Source: Murimonas intestini (GTDB lineage: Bacteria; Bacillota; Clostridia; Lachnospirales; Lachnospiraceae). Taken from it: a DNA stretch of 64,000 bases. A program made the translations under genes and the position numbers. Below the pieces are notes generated by a model. That model saw only the letters and a list, made by a program, of their open reading frames with translations, was not told where the DNA came from and made no database searches. The DNA lies in NCBI GenBank assembly GCA_003148945.1, contig QGGY01000001.1, positions 186,001-250,000 of the forward strand, written 5' to 3'. Shown piece by piece: positions 18,024 through 26,153 of this stretch; within the stretch, counting starts at the first letter, position 1, and each line of letters starts with the position of its first letter.

Positions 18024-18058
18024 GAAAGAGGGACTGCTAAGATGCAGCCTCTTTTTCT
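18023..18058 (+). terminator. terminator after the GGDEF gene
   Basis: AAAGAGG pairs with CCTCTTT around a GC-containing loop (CTGC/GCAG), followed by TTTCTTTTT. Confidence 0.75.
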
Positions 18059-18082
18059 TTTTGCGGAAAATAAAAAATACTA

Positions 18083-18134
18083 TTGACATTGTATATATAT
18101 AGTGGTATATATGTATATATAAAGTATATACAAT
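18083..18134 (+). promoter_or_regulatory. promoter and palindromic operator of the GntR/ABC operon
   Basis: TTGACA (18083-18088), exact 17-bp spacer, TATATA (18106-18111). The arms ATTGTATATA (18088-18097) and TATATACAAT (18125-18134) form a 10-bp inverted repeat that brackets the -10 box, a natural site for the YtrA-type repressor encoded next. Confidence 0.6.
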
Positions 18135-18167
18135 ATATAAAATCAAATGAAGATAAGAGGGATGCAT

Positions 18168-18548
18168 ATGGATATCATGATCAGCAATTCCAGCGGCAAG
18201 CCTATCTATGAGCAGATCACCAGCCAGATAAAAAATCTGATAATGACTGGCGAACTGAAAGCCGGGGACCCTCTGCCATCCATGAGGCTGCTGGCAAAAG
18301 AGCTGCGCATTAGTGTGATAACTACAAAACGGGCATATGAAGATCTGGAGCGTGATGGTTTTATCACTACTATGGTAGGCAGAGGCAGTTTCGTATCTGA
18401 GTCAAATACGGAAATTATGAAAGAGGAACAGCTGCGTATTGTAGAAGGTTATCTTACAAAGGCAGTTGAGGTTGCATCACGCAGCGGAGTGGCACTGCAG
18501 GAGATGACAGAGATTCTGGAAATGTTATATGAGGAGGAAAAAAGATGA
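18168..18548 (+). CDS. GntR-family (YtrA-type) regulator
   Basis: 126 residues, the short YtrA layout: N-terminal winged helix with PIYEQITSQIKNLIMTGEL, LPSMRLLAKELRIS and GRGSFVSE, then only a short dimerisation helix. ATG 18168 is taken because AAGAGGG stands seven bases before it; two earlier in-frame ATGs (18147, 18162) lack such spacing. Ends in ATGA overlap with the ABC ATPase gene. YtrA proteins repress their own ABC operon and are often released by wall-active stress; that is family knowledge. Confidence 0.92.
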   Translation: MDIMISNSSGKPIYEQITSQIKNLIMTGELKAGDPLPSMRLLAKELRISVITTKRAYEDLERDGFITTMVGRGSFVSESNTEIMKEEQLRIVEGYLTKAVEVASRSGVALQEMTEILEMLYEEEKR

Positions 18549-19405
18549 AAAATGCGATTGAGGTAAGAAATCTGACCAAACATTATAAAAACTTCAGCCT
18601 GGATCATATCTCTTTTGATGTGCCTTCGGGAAGCATCGTAGGGCTGGTCGGAGAGAATGGGGCAGGGAAAAGTACAACACTGAAGGCTATCCTGAATCTG
18701 ATATATCCGGAGGAAGGAACCATAAAGATATTCGGGAAAGAAAACACTGAAGATTCACTGACGCGTAATCAGGAGATTGGAGTAGTCTTTGATGAGTGCA
18801 TGTTTCCGGGAGATATGAAGCTGGAGCAGGTGGGAAAGATGCTCTCCTGCATTTACGCAAACTGGGATCAGAGAGCTTTTGATATGTACCAGCAGAAATT
18901 CAGACTCCCACTTGATAAGTGCATTAAAGATTTTTCAAGAGGTATGAAGATGAAGACCAGTATTGCAGGGGCGCTTTCCCACAATGCAAAGCTCCTTATC
19001 CTGGATGAGGCTACCAGCGGGCTGGACCCCATGGTAAGGGATGAGATACTGGATATATTTCTGGATTTTATTCAGGATGAGGAACACAGTGTACTTGTCT
19101 CAACGCATATAATCAGTGATCTGGAAAAAATAGCTGATTATATTACGTTTATCCACGATGGGAAAATTCATTTCTCAGAATCTAAAGATGAACTCATATA
19201 TAAATATGGTATTGTGCGGTGTAATGAAAAAGAATATAAAAACCTGGAAGATAAGCATATAGCGGGAGTAAAAAGGAACAGCTTCGGGTATGAGGTGCTT
19301 GTAGACAATAAACCAGAGCTGGAGAAGCGGGCTCATAGTTTTGTGATCGATAAGGCGGGCATTGAAGATATCATGCTCTTTATGACGAAAGGAGAATTGC
19401 AATGA
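18545..19405 (+). CDS. ABC transporter ATP-binding protein (YtrB-like)
   Basis: 286 residues: Walker A GENGAGKST (about 38), signature region FSRGMKMKTSIAGAL (atypical SRG instead of SGG, usual in the YtrB/YxlF branch), Walker B LLILDEAT, H-loop VSTHIISD. Overlaps the regulator before (ATGA) and the permease after (ATGA), so one coupled operon. Probably exports or responds to a membrane/wall-active compound. Confidence 0.9.
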   Translation: MKNAIEVRNLTKHYKNFSLDHISFDVPSGSIVGLVGENGAGKSTTLKAILNLIYPEEGTIKIFGKENTEDSLTRNQEIGVVFDECMFPGDMKLEQVGKMLSCIYANWDQRAFDMYQQKFRLPLDKCIKDFSRGMKMKTSIAGALSHNAKLLILDEATSGLDPMVRDEILDIFLDFIQDEEHSVLVSTHIISDLEKIADYITFIHDGKIHFSESKDELIYKYGIVRCNEKEYKNLEDKHIAGVKRNSFGYEVLVDNKPELEKRAHSFVIDKAGIEDIMLFMTKGELQ

Positions 19406-20043
19406 AGGGATTAATTATCAAAGATCTTTACAGTCTAAAGAAATTTACTAAATCAGTTCTTATTACGGCCGGACTGATGCTGCTTTACGGTGTCTTCCTG
19501 AAAAATACAAGCTTTGTAAGTTTTATGATCTGCTTCTTTGCTATGAGTATTATCCTTACTGTATTGGGAGATGACGAAGTAAGCCACTGGGATAAGTATG
19601 CGCTGTGCATGCCTATCGACAGGCAGCTTATGGTCAGGGAGAAATACTTGATGATCATATTGATACTGATATGTACCGGACTTGTGTCCTGCCTGGTAGG
19701 CGGAGGCATGTCAGCCGTTATGAAACTGGACATTGTTTCTTCTCTGCAGATGTCTTACCTGGCATTCGGAATGGTTTCTTTAATTGCAGCTATTGTCACA
19801 CCGGTCTATTATAAGGTAGGTATACAGAAGGCACGCTACATCATGATTGGCTGCGCATTGGTTCCCACCGTGTTGATTCTCGTGATTGTTAATATGATGG
19901 AGAAATCAGGGATCGCCATACAAGAAGATCAGCTGCCCTCGCTTATAATGAATTTCAATATAGCATTGCCGGTGATATTGATTGTCCTTATGTATATTTC
20001 CTACCACATATCTTTCGCCATTTATAAAAAGAAGGAATGGTAG
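19402..20043 (+). CDS. ABC-2 permease (ABC2_membrane_5-like)
   Basis: 213 residues with six predicted helices: LITAGLMLLYGVF, SFMICFFAMSIILTV, YLMIILILICTGLVSCLVGG, YLAFGMVSLIAAIV, YIMIGCALVPTVLILVIV and LPVILIVLMYISYHISF. The EVSHWDKYALCMPIDR block is typical of the small permeases paired with YtrB-like ATPases. ATGA overlap with the ATPase. Last gene of the operon; terminator at 20104. Confidence 0.85.
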   Translation: MKGLIIKDLYSLKKFTKSVLITAGLMLLYGVFLKNTSFVSFMICFFAMSIILTVLGDDEVSHWDKYALCMPIDRQLMVREKYLMIILILICTGLVSCLVGGGMSAVMKLDIVSSLQMSYLAFGMVSLIAAIVTPVYYKVGIQKARYIMIGCALVPTVLILVIVNMMEKSGIAIQEDQLPSLIMNFNIALPVILIVLMYISYHISFAIYKKKEW

Positions 20044-20057
20044 AGGATAATAGCATG

Positions 20058-20081
20058 TAACTGTGAAGGTACTGAACAATT
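20058..20081. repeat. short palindromic dispersed repeat, copy 1
   Basis: Begins TAACTGTGAAGGTACTGAAC. The same imperfect palindrome appears at 59479-59503 (other strand) and in weaker form at 51292-51313; a half copy is at 57870-57885. All lie just outside genes. Confidence 0.5.
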
Positions 20082-20103
20082 GCATTAACAGAATATGGAA
20101 CCC

Positions 20104-20136
20104 AAAACAGCTGCCATAAAAATGGCAGCTGTTTTT
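20104..20136 (+). terminator. terminator after the GntR/ABC operon
   Basis: AAACAGCTGCCAT pairs perfectly with ATGGCAGCTGTTT over a four-A loop, followed by T and A runs. Confidence 0.88.
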
Positions 20137-20257
20137 AAAAAAAATACTAGACTATTTTGGCGATTTATGAGAGAATGAACTTAAGTATGATGTTAAATAT
20201 CTAACGATGTTTGGCGTGTACATATACAAAGTCATTTATTTTGAAAGGAGTCTTAAA

Positions 20258-20950
20258 ATGATTTATTCACATGAAGTAGAAAAAATGTGTAAAGTAGCGC
20301 AAGGCGTTGCTCATGGCGCTGCTCCGATCCCAGAAGAAGCAAAGTGGGTAAAGGCAAAAGAAATTAAAGACATCTCCGGTTTGACACATGGTGTAGGCTG
20401 GTGTGCACCTCAGCAGGGTACCTGTAAATTAACATTAAATGTTAAAGAAGGTGTGATCCAGGAAGCTCTTGTAGAGACGATCGGATGTTCAGGAATGACT
20501 CATTCAGCAGCTATGGCTTCAGAAATCCTTCCGGGAAGAACATTACTGGAAGCTTTAAATACAGACCTGGTATGTGATGCTATCAATACAGCCATGAGAG
20601 AATTATTCTTACAGATCGTTTACGGAAGAAGCCAGAGTGCATTCTCAGAAGACGGACTTCCAATCGGAGCAGGACTGGAAGACTTAGGAAAAGGCCTTCG
20701 TTCTCAGGTTGGTACAATGTACGGAACTCTTGCAAAAGGACCTCGTTACCTGGAAATGACTGATGGTTATGTTACAGGCGTTGCTTTAAATGAAGATGAT
20801 GAAATCATAGGATATCAGTTCGTTAACTTCGGAAAGATGATGGACTTCATCAAAGCAGGCGATGACGCAAACACAGCATTTGAAAAAGCAAAAGGCCAGT
20901 ACGGCAGAGTTGCAGATGCAGTGAAAATCATCGATCCAAGACACGAGTAA
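20258..20950 (+). CDS. IscU/NifU-N-like scaffold-type protein
   Basis: 230 residues. The N-terminal half resembles Fe-S scaffold proteins (IscU fold): Cys49 in GWCAPQQ, Cys56 in GTCKL, and IGCSGMTHSA with Cys77, the place of the usual GCSG ligand motif. The C-terminal half (MTDGYVTGVALNEDDE onward) is not part of classical IscU. ATG 20258 follows AAAGGAG. Codon use here and in the next gene is plainer and more biased (GAA, AAA, CGT, CTT) than around, suggesting high expression. Cotranscribed with the GGGtGRT gene 18 bp downstream. No isc or suf genes are near, so Fe-S assembly is uncertain. Confidence 0.78.
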   Translation: MIYSHEVEKMCKVAQGVAHGAAPIPEEAKWVKAKEIKDISGLTHGVGWCAPQQGTCKLTLNVKEGVIQEALVETIGCSGMTHSAAMASEILPGRTLLEALNTDLVCDAINTAMRELFLQIVYGRSQSAFSEDGLPIGAGLEDLGKGLRSQVGTMYGTLAKGPRYLEMTDGYVTGVALNEDDEIIGYQFVNFGKMMDFIKAGDDANTAFEKAKGQYGRVADAVKIIDPRHE

Positions 20951-20968
20951 TAGAGGAGGAAAATTAAA

Positions 20969-21979
20969 ATGGCTTTATTCGAATCATATGAAAGAAGAGA
21001 AAAACAAATTCTGGCTGTTTTAAAAGAGTATGGAATCAATTCAATTGAAGAGACAGCAGAAATTACAAAAGCAGCAGGGCTTGATGTATATACACAGGTA
21101 GAAAAAATCCAGCCGATCTGCTTTGAAAATGCAAAATGGGCATACACAGTAGGCGCAGCGATCGCAATTAAAAAAGGCTGCAAAAGAGCAGCAGACGCAG
21201 CAGCAGCAATCGGCGAAGGACTTCAGGCATTCTGTATTCCGGGTTCTGTAGCTGACCAGCGTAAAGTAGGACTGGGACATGGAAACTTAGGCAAGATGCT
21301 TCTTGAAGAAGAGACAGAGTGCTTCTGCTTCCTGGCTGGACATGAGTCATTTGCAGCAGCAGAAGGTGCTATCGGTATTGCTGAGAAAGCTAATAAGGTA
21401 CGCCAGAAACCTCTGCGCGTTATCCTGAACGGTCTTGGAAAAGATGCAGCTCAGATCATTGCACGTATCAATGGATTCACATATGTTGAGACAGAGATGG
21501 ATTATTACACAGGAGAAGTAAAAGAAGTATTCCGCAAGGCTTACTCTGAAGGACTCCGTGCAAAAGTTAACTGCTATGGCGCTAACGATGTAACAGAAGG
21601 CGTTGCGATCATGTGGAAAGAGGGCGTAGACGTTTCTATCACAGGAAACTCCACAAACCCGACACGTTTCCAGCATCCGGTAGCAGGCACATACAAAAAA
21701 GAATGTGTTGATAAGAACAAGAAATATTTCTCAGTTGCATCAGGCGGCGGCACAGGCCGTACACTTCATCCGGACAACATGGCAGCAGGTCCGGCTTCCT
21801 ATGGTATGACAGATACAATGGGACGTATGCACTCAGACGCACAGTTCGCAGGCTCATCCTCAGTTCCGGCTCATGTAGAGATGATGGGACTTATTGGTAT
21901 GGGTAACAATCCTATGGTTGGAGCTACAGTGGCTGTGGCAGTGGCTGTTGAGGAAGCAGCGAACGCCGGGAAGTTTTAA
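20969..21979 (+). CDS. GGGtGRT family protein
   Basis: 336 residues. Recognised by the family-naming motif GGGTGRT (259-265), set in ASGGGTGRTLHPDN. Several conserved Cys (51, 71, 89, 118, 120, 202, 246) and Gly/Ala-rich stretches; no signal peptide or membrane helix. Function is unknown. RBS AGAGGAGG. Forms a two-gene operon with the IscU-like protein; the pairing suggests an Fe-S or sulfur-related role (inference). Strong terminator after it. Biased codon use points to a highly expressed protein. Confidence 0.88.
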   Translation: MALFESYERREKQILAVLKEYGINSIEETAEITKAAGLDVYTQVEKIQPICFENAKWAYTVGAAIAIKKGCKRAADAAAAIGEGLQAFCIPGSVADQRKVGLGHGNLGKMLLEEETECFCFLAGHESFAAAEGAIGIAEKANKVRQKPLRVILNGLGKDAAQIIARINGFTYVETEMDYYTGEVKEVFRKAYSEGLRAKVNCYGANDVTEGVAIMWKEGVDVSITGNSTNPTRFQHPVAGTYKKECVDKNKKYFSVASGGGTGRTLHPDNMAAGPASYGMTDTMGRMHSDAQFAGSSSVPAHVEMMGLIGMGNNPMVGATVAVAVAVEEAANAGKF

Positions 21980-22010
21980 GAAAATCGTATACTTATAGAT
22001 AGCTTTATAG

Positions 22011-22044
22011 ACCGCACTAACCTTTGATGGCTGGTGCGGTTTTT
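22011..22044 (+). terminator. terminator after the GGGtGRT gene
   Basis: ACCGCAC (22011-22017) pairs with GTGCGGT (22034-22040), followed by five T. Confidence 0.85.
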
Positions 22045-22137
22045 AAAACTGTGAGTTTATCCAAGAACTAGAATATCACTAAAATAGTGATATTACGAAA
22101 GCATTATGATATACTACCAGTAAAAGGTGGTGAAGGT

Positions 22138-22734
22138 ATGGACTTATTTATTGCAAAAGAAGCTCTTGACATATTGTCTTATAAATCGACATTAGGAAAA
22201 AGTCTAAAGCAGATTTCATTGAGGGATACGCCTTTGGAATTAATATTGGAAGATATTGCAAGATATCGTGCAAGCTATATAGATGTATTAGTACAGGGAA
22301 ATTTGATTGGTTCAAGATTTAAGAGTGATGATTCTATAATGCGTAAGTATGAGAAGACAATTAGAACAGGTGGTGGATTTAAACAGTGTTTTAATGATAT
22401 ACTTGGATTTCGGTTGCGATTTGAAAAATATCCCGAACAGTATCCAGAATATTTTAGAGTTGTTGATTTACGAAAAGGAAAGAAAGTAGATGATGGTTAC
22501 CATGCAATCCACCTATATTATCAAAGAGACAATTTAGCTTATCCTATTGAGGTACAGTTATGGTGCGAAAAAGATTATTTATTCAATATATGGAGCCATC
22601 AATATGTATATAAATATAAAGAGCCGGAAATAGGAAAACGTCTTTATATGGAATATATTGAAAACTTAATAACTAACGAGCAGGAATTTGTTGAGCGTCT
22701 AAAATATTGGGAAGGTGGATCAGATGGGAGATAA
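22138..22734 (+). CDS. small RelA/SpoT-type nucleotidyltransferase (possible toxSAS)
   Basis: 198 residues: one RelA/SpoT synthetase domain and no HD hydrolase, TGS or ACT domain. All key positions align with RelA: Arg60 and Lys62 in SRFKS, Ser66, Lys70, Asp87 in NDILGFRL, Tyr121 and His125 in GYHAIH, Glu138 and Gln140 in PIEVQ. The usual RT after EVQ is replaced by LW. It may make alarmones, or be a toxSAS enzyme that pyrophosphorylates tRNA. ATG 22138 follows GGTGAAGG. The gene is AT-rich against its neighbours, a sign of transfer, and overlaps the next small gene by 11 bp, as toxin-antitoxin pairs do. Confidence 0.8.
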   Translation: MDLFIAKEALDILSYKSTLGKSLKQISLRDTPLELILEDIARYRASYIDVLVQGNLIGSRFKSDDSIMRKYEKTIRTGGGFKQCFNDILGFRLRFEKYPEQYPEYFRVVDLRKGKKVDDGYHAIHLYYQRDNLAYPIEVQLWCEKDYLFNIWSHQYVYKYKEPEIGKRLYMEYIENLITNEQEFVERLKYWEGGSDGR

Positions 22735-22969
22735 AAAAATATATATCATAGCTAAAATATTTGATAAACAGGGATGTATAGCATATTTGTGTAAGACGGT
22801 AAATGAAGCGCGTTGTCTGCCCGGAACATTGGAGGCTTTGAGAGCTGATGGAGTACAAATTGTGATATTAGATGATCCGGATATCTATTCGGAGTATGCC
22901 CCATATTCTTATGTAAATGATATGAAAGAGTTTATTGATAAAGTCAGTAAGATGAATCGAGTTGCATAA
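22724..22969 (+). CDS. small protein of unknown function, partner of the RelA/SpoT-like gene
   Basis: 81 residues, acidic and soluble, without signal peptide: starts MGDKKIYIIAKIFDKQG, ends with a helix EFIDKVSKMNRVA. Motif EYAPYSYV near residue 60 stands out. It overlaps the preceding nucleotidyltransferase by 11 bp, implying coupled translation. I do not recognise a function; the position fits an antitoxin or regulator of the enzyme, but small DUF proteins of this look also occur alone. Same low GC as its partner. Confidence 0.65.
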   Translation: MGDKKIYIIAKIFDKQGCIAYLCKTVNEARCLPGTLEALRADGVQIVILDDPDIYSEYAPYSYVNDMKEFIDKVSKMNRVA

Positions 22970-23113
22970 ACTGGATAAGAGGAATGGAAAGCGGTCAGTA
23001 GTGCAGAGCAGTACATCATTTTTATAATTACTAAACTATTGATATTTACATTTCCTTGGCGTAATATACTGTTGACAGAGAAAAGCGGTTGTGTCCACTG
23101 GACGCAAAGCGAA

Positions 23114-23150
23114 ACCCCAAGGAGTTGCACCTTCTTGGGGCTTCTTTTTC
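23114..23150. terminator. bidirectional terminator
   Basis: CCCCAAG (23115-23121) pairs with CTTGGGG (23134-23140), then CTTCTTTTTC. The rest of the 295-bp gap holds no credible gene; the minus strand at about 23130-23265 reads a short hydrophobic peptide (ISVVAGIVCYYICKWLDG) that may be a remnant. Confidence 0.7.
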
Positions 23151-23264
23151 CTTTTGAAGAGGAATAACTTAGGCAGGCTGTTGGTTGTTTATCTCCGTCC
23201 AACCATTTGCAAATATAGTAGCAAACTATACCTGCCACAACAGAGATAAGAATAGCGGTTATAA

Positions 23265-24020
23265 TTAATAACCTACAGCAGAAACACCATATTCCGCCTG
23301 TTCATTGGTAAAACCTTCGTATACTAGCTGATCAATAAGGCCGGATCGTGAAAAAGCTGTTAAATCTAAGTAATCCTGCGCTTTTTTAGCTGCCTGTTCA
23401 TTCCAGTCTGCACCGCAGTGATCGGCGGCATAAGTTGCATCTTCATTTGAAAAGCCTTCAAATTCTAACTGTTTTATTAACCCGGTGTAAGAAAATGCGG
23501 TAAGGTTTAAATAATCCTTTGCTTTACTAAGTGCATTTTTTTGTGACATTGTCATCTGACTATCAGTTGCTGAACGCTGGTTTTCGGATATCTCTGATTT
23601 TTCGGTTTCAGTATTACTTCCATCTCCCATATCAATTAATTTACCATTGTCATCAAACCATGCGTGGAAAGTCATCTGGTAGTCATCGCATTTTAATAAA
23701 ATGGATACAACCAGGTAATCTTCATAGTACTGGGAAAGCATTACATAATCATAATCAAACCAACTTTCAGTAGCAGCCTGGCCTAAAACTTCTGCTAATT
23801 TTTCTGTATCTTCATTGGTACCAGCGGTAACATATAGTATAGATCCGTCTGAATTGACTGTTTCAGCTAACTGGGTATCTTTAAACTCTGCCTGGACGAT
23901 TTCACTAATGCTTTCTAAGGTTGAAAGTTCTGCATTTGCCAAAGCTTTAGTTCCATTTCCATAAGCATTGGCAGATAATATGCACATTGCAGATAAAATG
24001 ACTAGAAATTTCCTTTTCAT
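23265..24020 (-). CDS. secreted protein with two Ltp (host cell surface-exposed lipoprotein) repeats
   Basis: 251 residues. Signal peptide MKRKFLVILSAMCILSANAYG (peptidase I-type cleavage likely after ANA; no good lipobox). The middle region (30-130) is a plain alpha/beta domain I do not recognise. Two C-terminal Ltp repeats follow: about 160-205 (ALSKAKDYLNLTAFSYTGLI, GFSNEDATYAADHCGADWN) and 208-251 (AAKKAQDYLDLTAFSRSGLI, GFTNEQAEYGVSAVGY). Ltp domains are known from a Streptococcus prophage lipoprotein that blocks phage DNA entry, and are also widespread in non-phage surface proteins. RBS AGAGGGAA before ATG 24020. Confidence 0.85.
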   Translation of the reverse strand: MKRKFLVILSAMCILSANAYGNGTKALANAELSTLESISEIVQAEFKDTQLAETVNSDGSILYVTAGTNEDTEKLAEVLGQAATESWFDYDYVMLSQYYEDYLVVSILLKCDDYQMTFHAWFDDNGKLIDMGDGSNTETEKSEISENQRSATDSQMTMSQKNALSKAKDYLNLTAFSYTGLIKQLEFEGFSNEDATYAADHCGADWNEQAAKKAQDYLDLTAFSRSGLIDQLVYEGFTNEQAEYGVSAVGY

Positions 24021-24444
24021 AAATAATTCCCTCTTTTCTTATGTATTCATTCTTTTTCTGTATCTTTTATCTGATTGCGGCTCTCTCCAGACTGCAAAAC
24101 TATATTTGCTGCCTCGTCTTTTTTGTGACATATTCATCATGCTCCTTTCATGACGGATAGAGCCTTTGATAAGCTAAAAAAATTATATCACATTTAAGGC
24201 CCGTCTGCATTTATATTACATTTTGCCATCAATTATTTTTCAAAGTGCTAATACGAAATGCCATGGTGGGAAAGCTGATCCAGAAACAGGATCGGGTATT
24301 TATCTGATCAGGTACAGGATAAAATTGGAAAATTATAAATTAGAAATATGTGTTAGATTATTCATGGGGACTGCTGGATATTTCATGTCAATATAAAGAT
24401 CAAAATGATATGTTTAAATATCTAAAAAAAACGGGAGGTATATC
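24021..24444. other. 424-bp gap without a gene
   Basis: AT-rich. It contains the promoter region of the leftward Ltp gene and the upstream region of the decayed transporter operon (RBS GGGAGG just before 24445). No coding frame, clear terminator or repeat was seen. Confidence 0.5.
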
Positions 24445-24645
24445 ATGAAAATGAAAAGAGCAGGAGCATTGATCCTCACAGGGCTGGTAACAGCTGGGCC
24501 TGACAGTAGAAGTAGAACGGCGTGTGGATGGAAGTGACGGAGATAATATTGTGAAGACACGGTTGGCATCGGGGGATATGACGGACTTGTGTATGTATAA
24601 CTCAGGCTCACTTTTTAAAGCATTGAATCCGGAACAGCATTACCT
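24445..24645 (+). pseudogene. solute-binding protein fragment (CUT1 sugar ABC system)
   Basis: Intact RBS GGGAGG and start MKMKRAGALILTGLVTAG, the front of a lipoprotein signal peptide, then a frame change: the second frame reads LTVEVERRVDGSDGDNIV and KTRLASGDMTDLCMYNSG, typical of family-1 sugar-binding proteins. It runs straight into permease sequence, so over 300 codons are deleted. Nonfunctional. Confidence 0.75.
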
Positions 24646-25053
24646 GATATTGCCCTGTACAGTGTTATCTTTACTGATGTATGGAAAGGTGTCAGCATAG
24701 TGACAGCCATATACATTGCGGGACTCCAGGCGATTGATCGGAATTACTATGAGGCGGCATCAATAGACGGCGCCGGAGGATGGCAGAGACTTGTACATAT
24801 TACACTGCCGCTTATACGCCCGTCCATGAATTCAGTAATTTTACTCTCCTTAATTGGAGGGTTGAGGAATTTTGTGATGATATGGGCTATGACAGGCGGC
24901 GGCCCAGGATTTGCCACGGATGTGCTGTCTTCAGCCGTATATAAACAGTATGCAGCAGGTTTTTATGGGTTGTCTACAGCGGGAAATGTAATTATGTTCA
25001 TTTTAGTTGCAGCGTTTGGCTATCCGCGTACCATTTTTGTTTATGCTCACTAA
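24646..25053 (+). pseudogene. MalF-type sugar permease fragment
   Basis: About 135 codons of the C-terminal half of a MalF/UgpA-like permease: DIALYSVIFTDVWKGVS, then the EAA loop YYEAASIDGAGGWQRLVHIT (the ATPase contact) and MTGGGPGFATDVLSSAVY. The N-terminal half is lost by fusion to the binding-protein remnant. It ends at 25053 just before remnants of the second permease, whose frame overlaps. Confidence 0.8.
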
Positions 25054-25330
25054 CTCTCTGAAAGAGCGAAGAGAAGCTAACTTGTTGAGTATGAGTCTTC
25101 CGGATGTTTTTCGCTGGGAAAATTATAAAGAAATTTTTAGATTGATAATGGCATTATTCTAACAGCTTTTAAGAATGGCTTTGTGATAACTATAGGAGCT
25201 GTCATTATTTTGATTATTACCTGCTCTATGTCTGGATATGTCCTCAGAGGAGAAAAGGTAAAGGATGAGTGTTGTCAGTTCCCTGATCCTGGCAGGGCTT
25301 ATGGTATCGGCAGCAATACTTCCTTATCTT
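25052..25330 (+). pseudogene. MalG-type sugar permease fragment, frameshifted
   Basis: Pieces in three frames: NSLKERREANLLSMSLPDVF and RWENYKEIF (25052-25135), GIILTAFKNGFVITIGAVI and SMSGYVLRGEKVK (about 25147-25263), SVVSSLILAGLMVSAAILP (25268-25325). Order and spacing match the N-terminal half of a MalG-like permease; the EAA half is gone. Confidence 0.75.
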
Positions 25331-25339
25331 GTACCGGAG

Positions 25340-26009
25340 GAACTGTTATGCGGAAGAAACTTTGAGAGGTACATTATAGGTGTTTACAAGAAAGAATGTT
25401 CCGATGGACATTACACTACTCGTGGTTATGGTAAATGCAGTTTTTACACTGCTCAGCTTCAGAGCAGAGTCAGAGAACTGTATAAAGTGTTGGATACATT
25501 TAGTACTGTGGGTGAAAATCAGATTTTAAACTTGGATAAATGCAATGGGGAGGCAGAACTTGGGCAGAAGGTGATGAACTTAGTGATCTCAGATCTTGAG
25601 CACTTTCTTTTGGAATAGCGTTATGATAAATTTAAAAGTGAACTCAGATATCTTTTCAGAAAATGGAAGAGTGAAAAAAGCCTCAGCTATGGGTGGATTA
25701 AGCAAACTTTTCAGAAAATATAAAAAGGAATCTTTCAACAGATATCTGACATTCATCAGAGTAAAAAGAGCTGTGGAGCTGATGGAACTGAATCCGGAAG
25801 TATTTGTAAAAGATATTACTGCTAAAGTAGGATTTAACGATCAATTTCATTTCAGCAGGATTTTCCGTTCCTATACAGGAATATGTCCCACAGATTATAT
25901 GGAACAGATTGAAGATAAAAACTATTATAGTTACGGAGATGAAAATAAATGCCACGTTTCTGGATCAGACAGACTTAATCCAAAGATTGACGGACATATT
26001 GAATCATAG
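25340..26009 (+). pseudogene. AraC/YesN-type response regulator remnant
   Basis: First part: LQSRVRELYKVLDTF, ENQILNLDKC and VMNLVISDLEHFLLE, ending at a TAG (25616). Second frame from about 25623: LSKLFRKYKKESFNRYLTF, VKDITAKVGFNDQFHFSRIF and SYTGICPTDYME, an AraC helix-turn-helix pair. The receiver domain and its joint are missing. The 129-codon tail (25623-26009) could still be translated, but no RBS is evident. Probably once controlled the transporter upstream. Confidence 0.75.
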
Positions 26010-26153
26010 TACAATTACTCAGAGATGTGAACATGCTTTTAACAGACAAGGGTACTTCAATAATTTTTGCTAACCGAATCTAAACCATCCATGTGGTATG
26101 ATATGTTTACAGATTAAAATTCTGCAAAAATAAATCATATGGAGGTAAACAAC

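Noticed and set aside
22909-23238. Minus-strand frame of 109 codons across the gap after the RelA/SpoT-like pair
   Set aside because: It reads through a bidirectional terminator stem (23115-23140) and into the 3' end of the opposite gene; only the hydrophobic piece ISVVAGIVCYYICKWLDG looks protein-like and may be a remnant. Not strong enough for a gene call.
25623-26009. Functional AraC-family regulator
   Set aside because: It keeps the helix-turn-helix pair but lacks the rest of the protein, has no RBS, and follows a stop in the same decayed gene.
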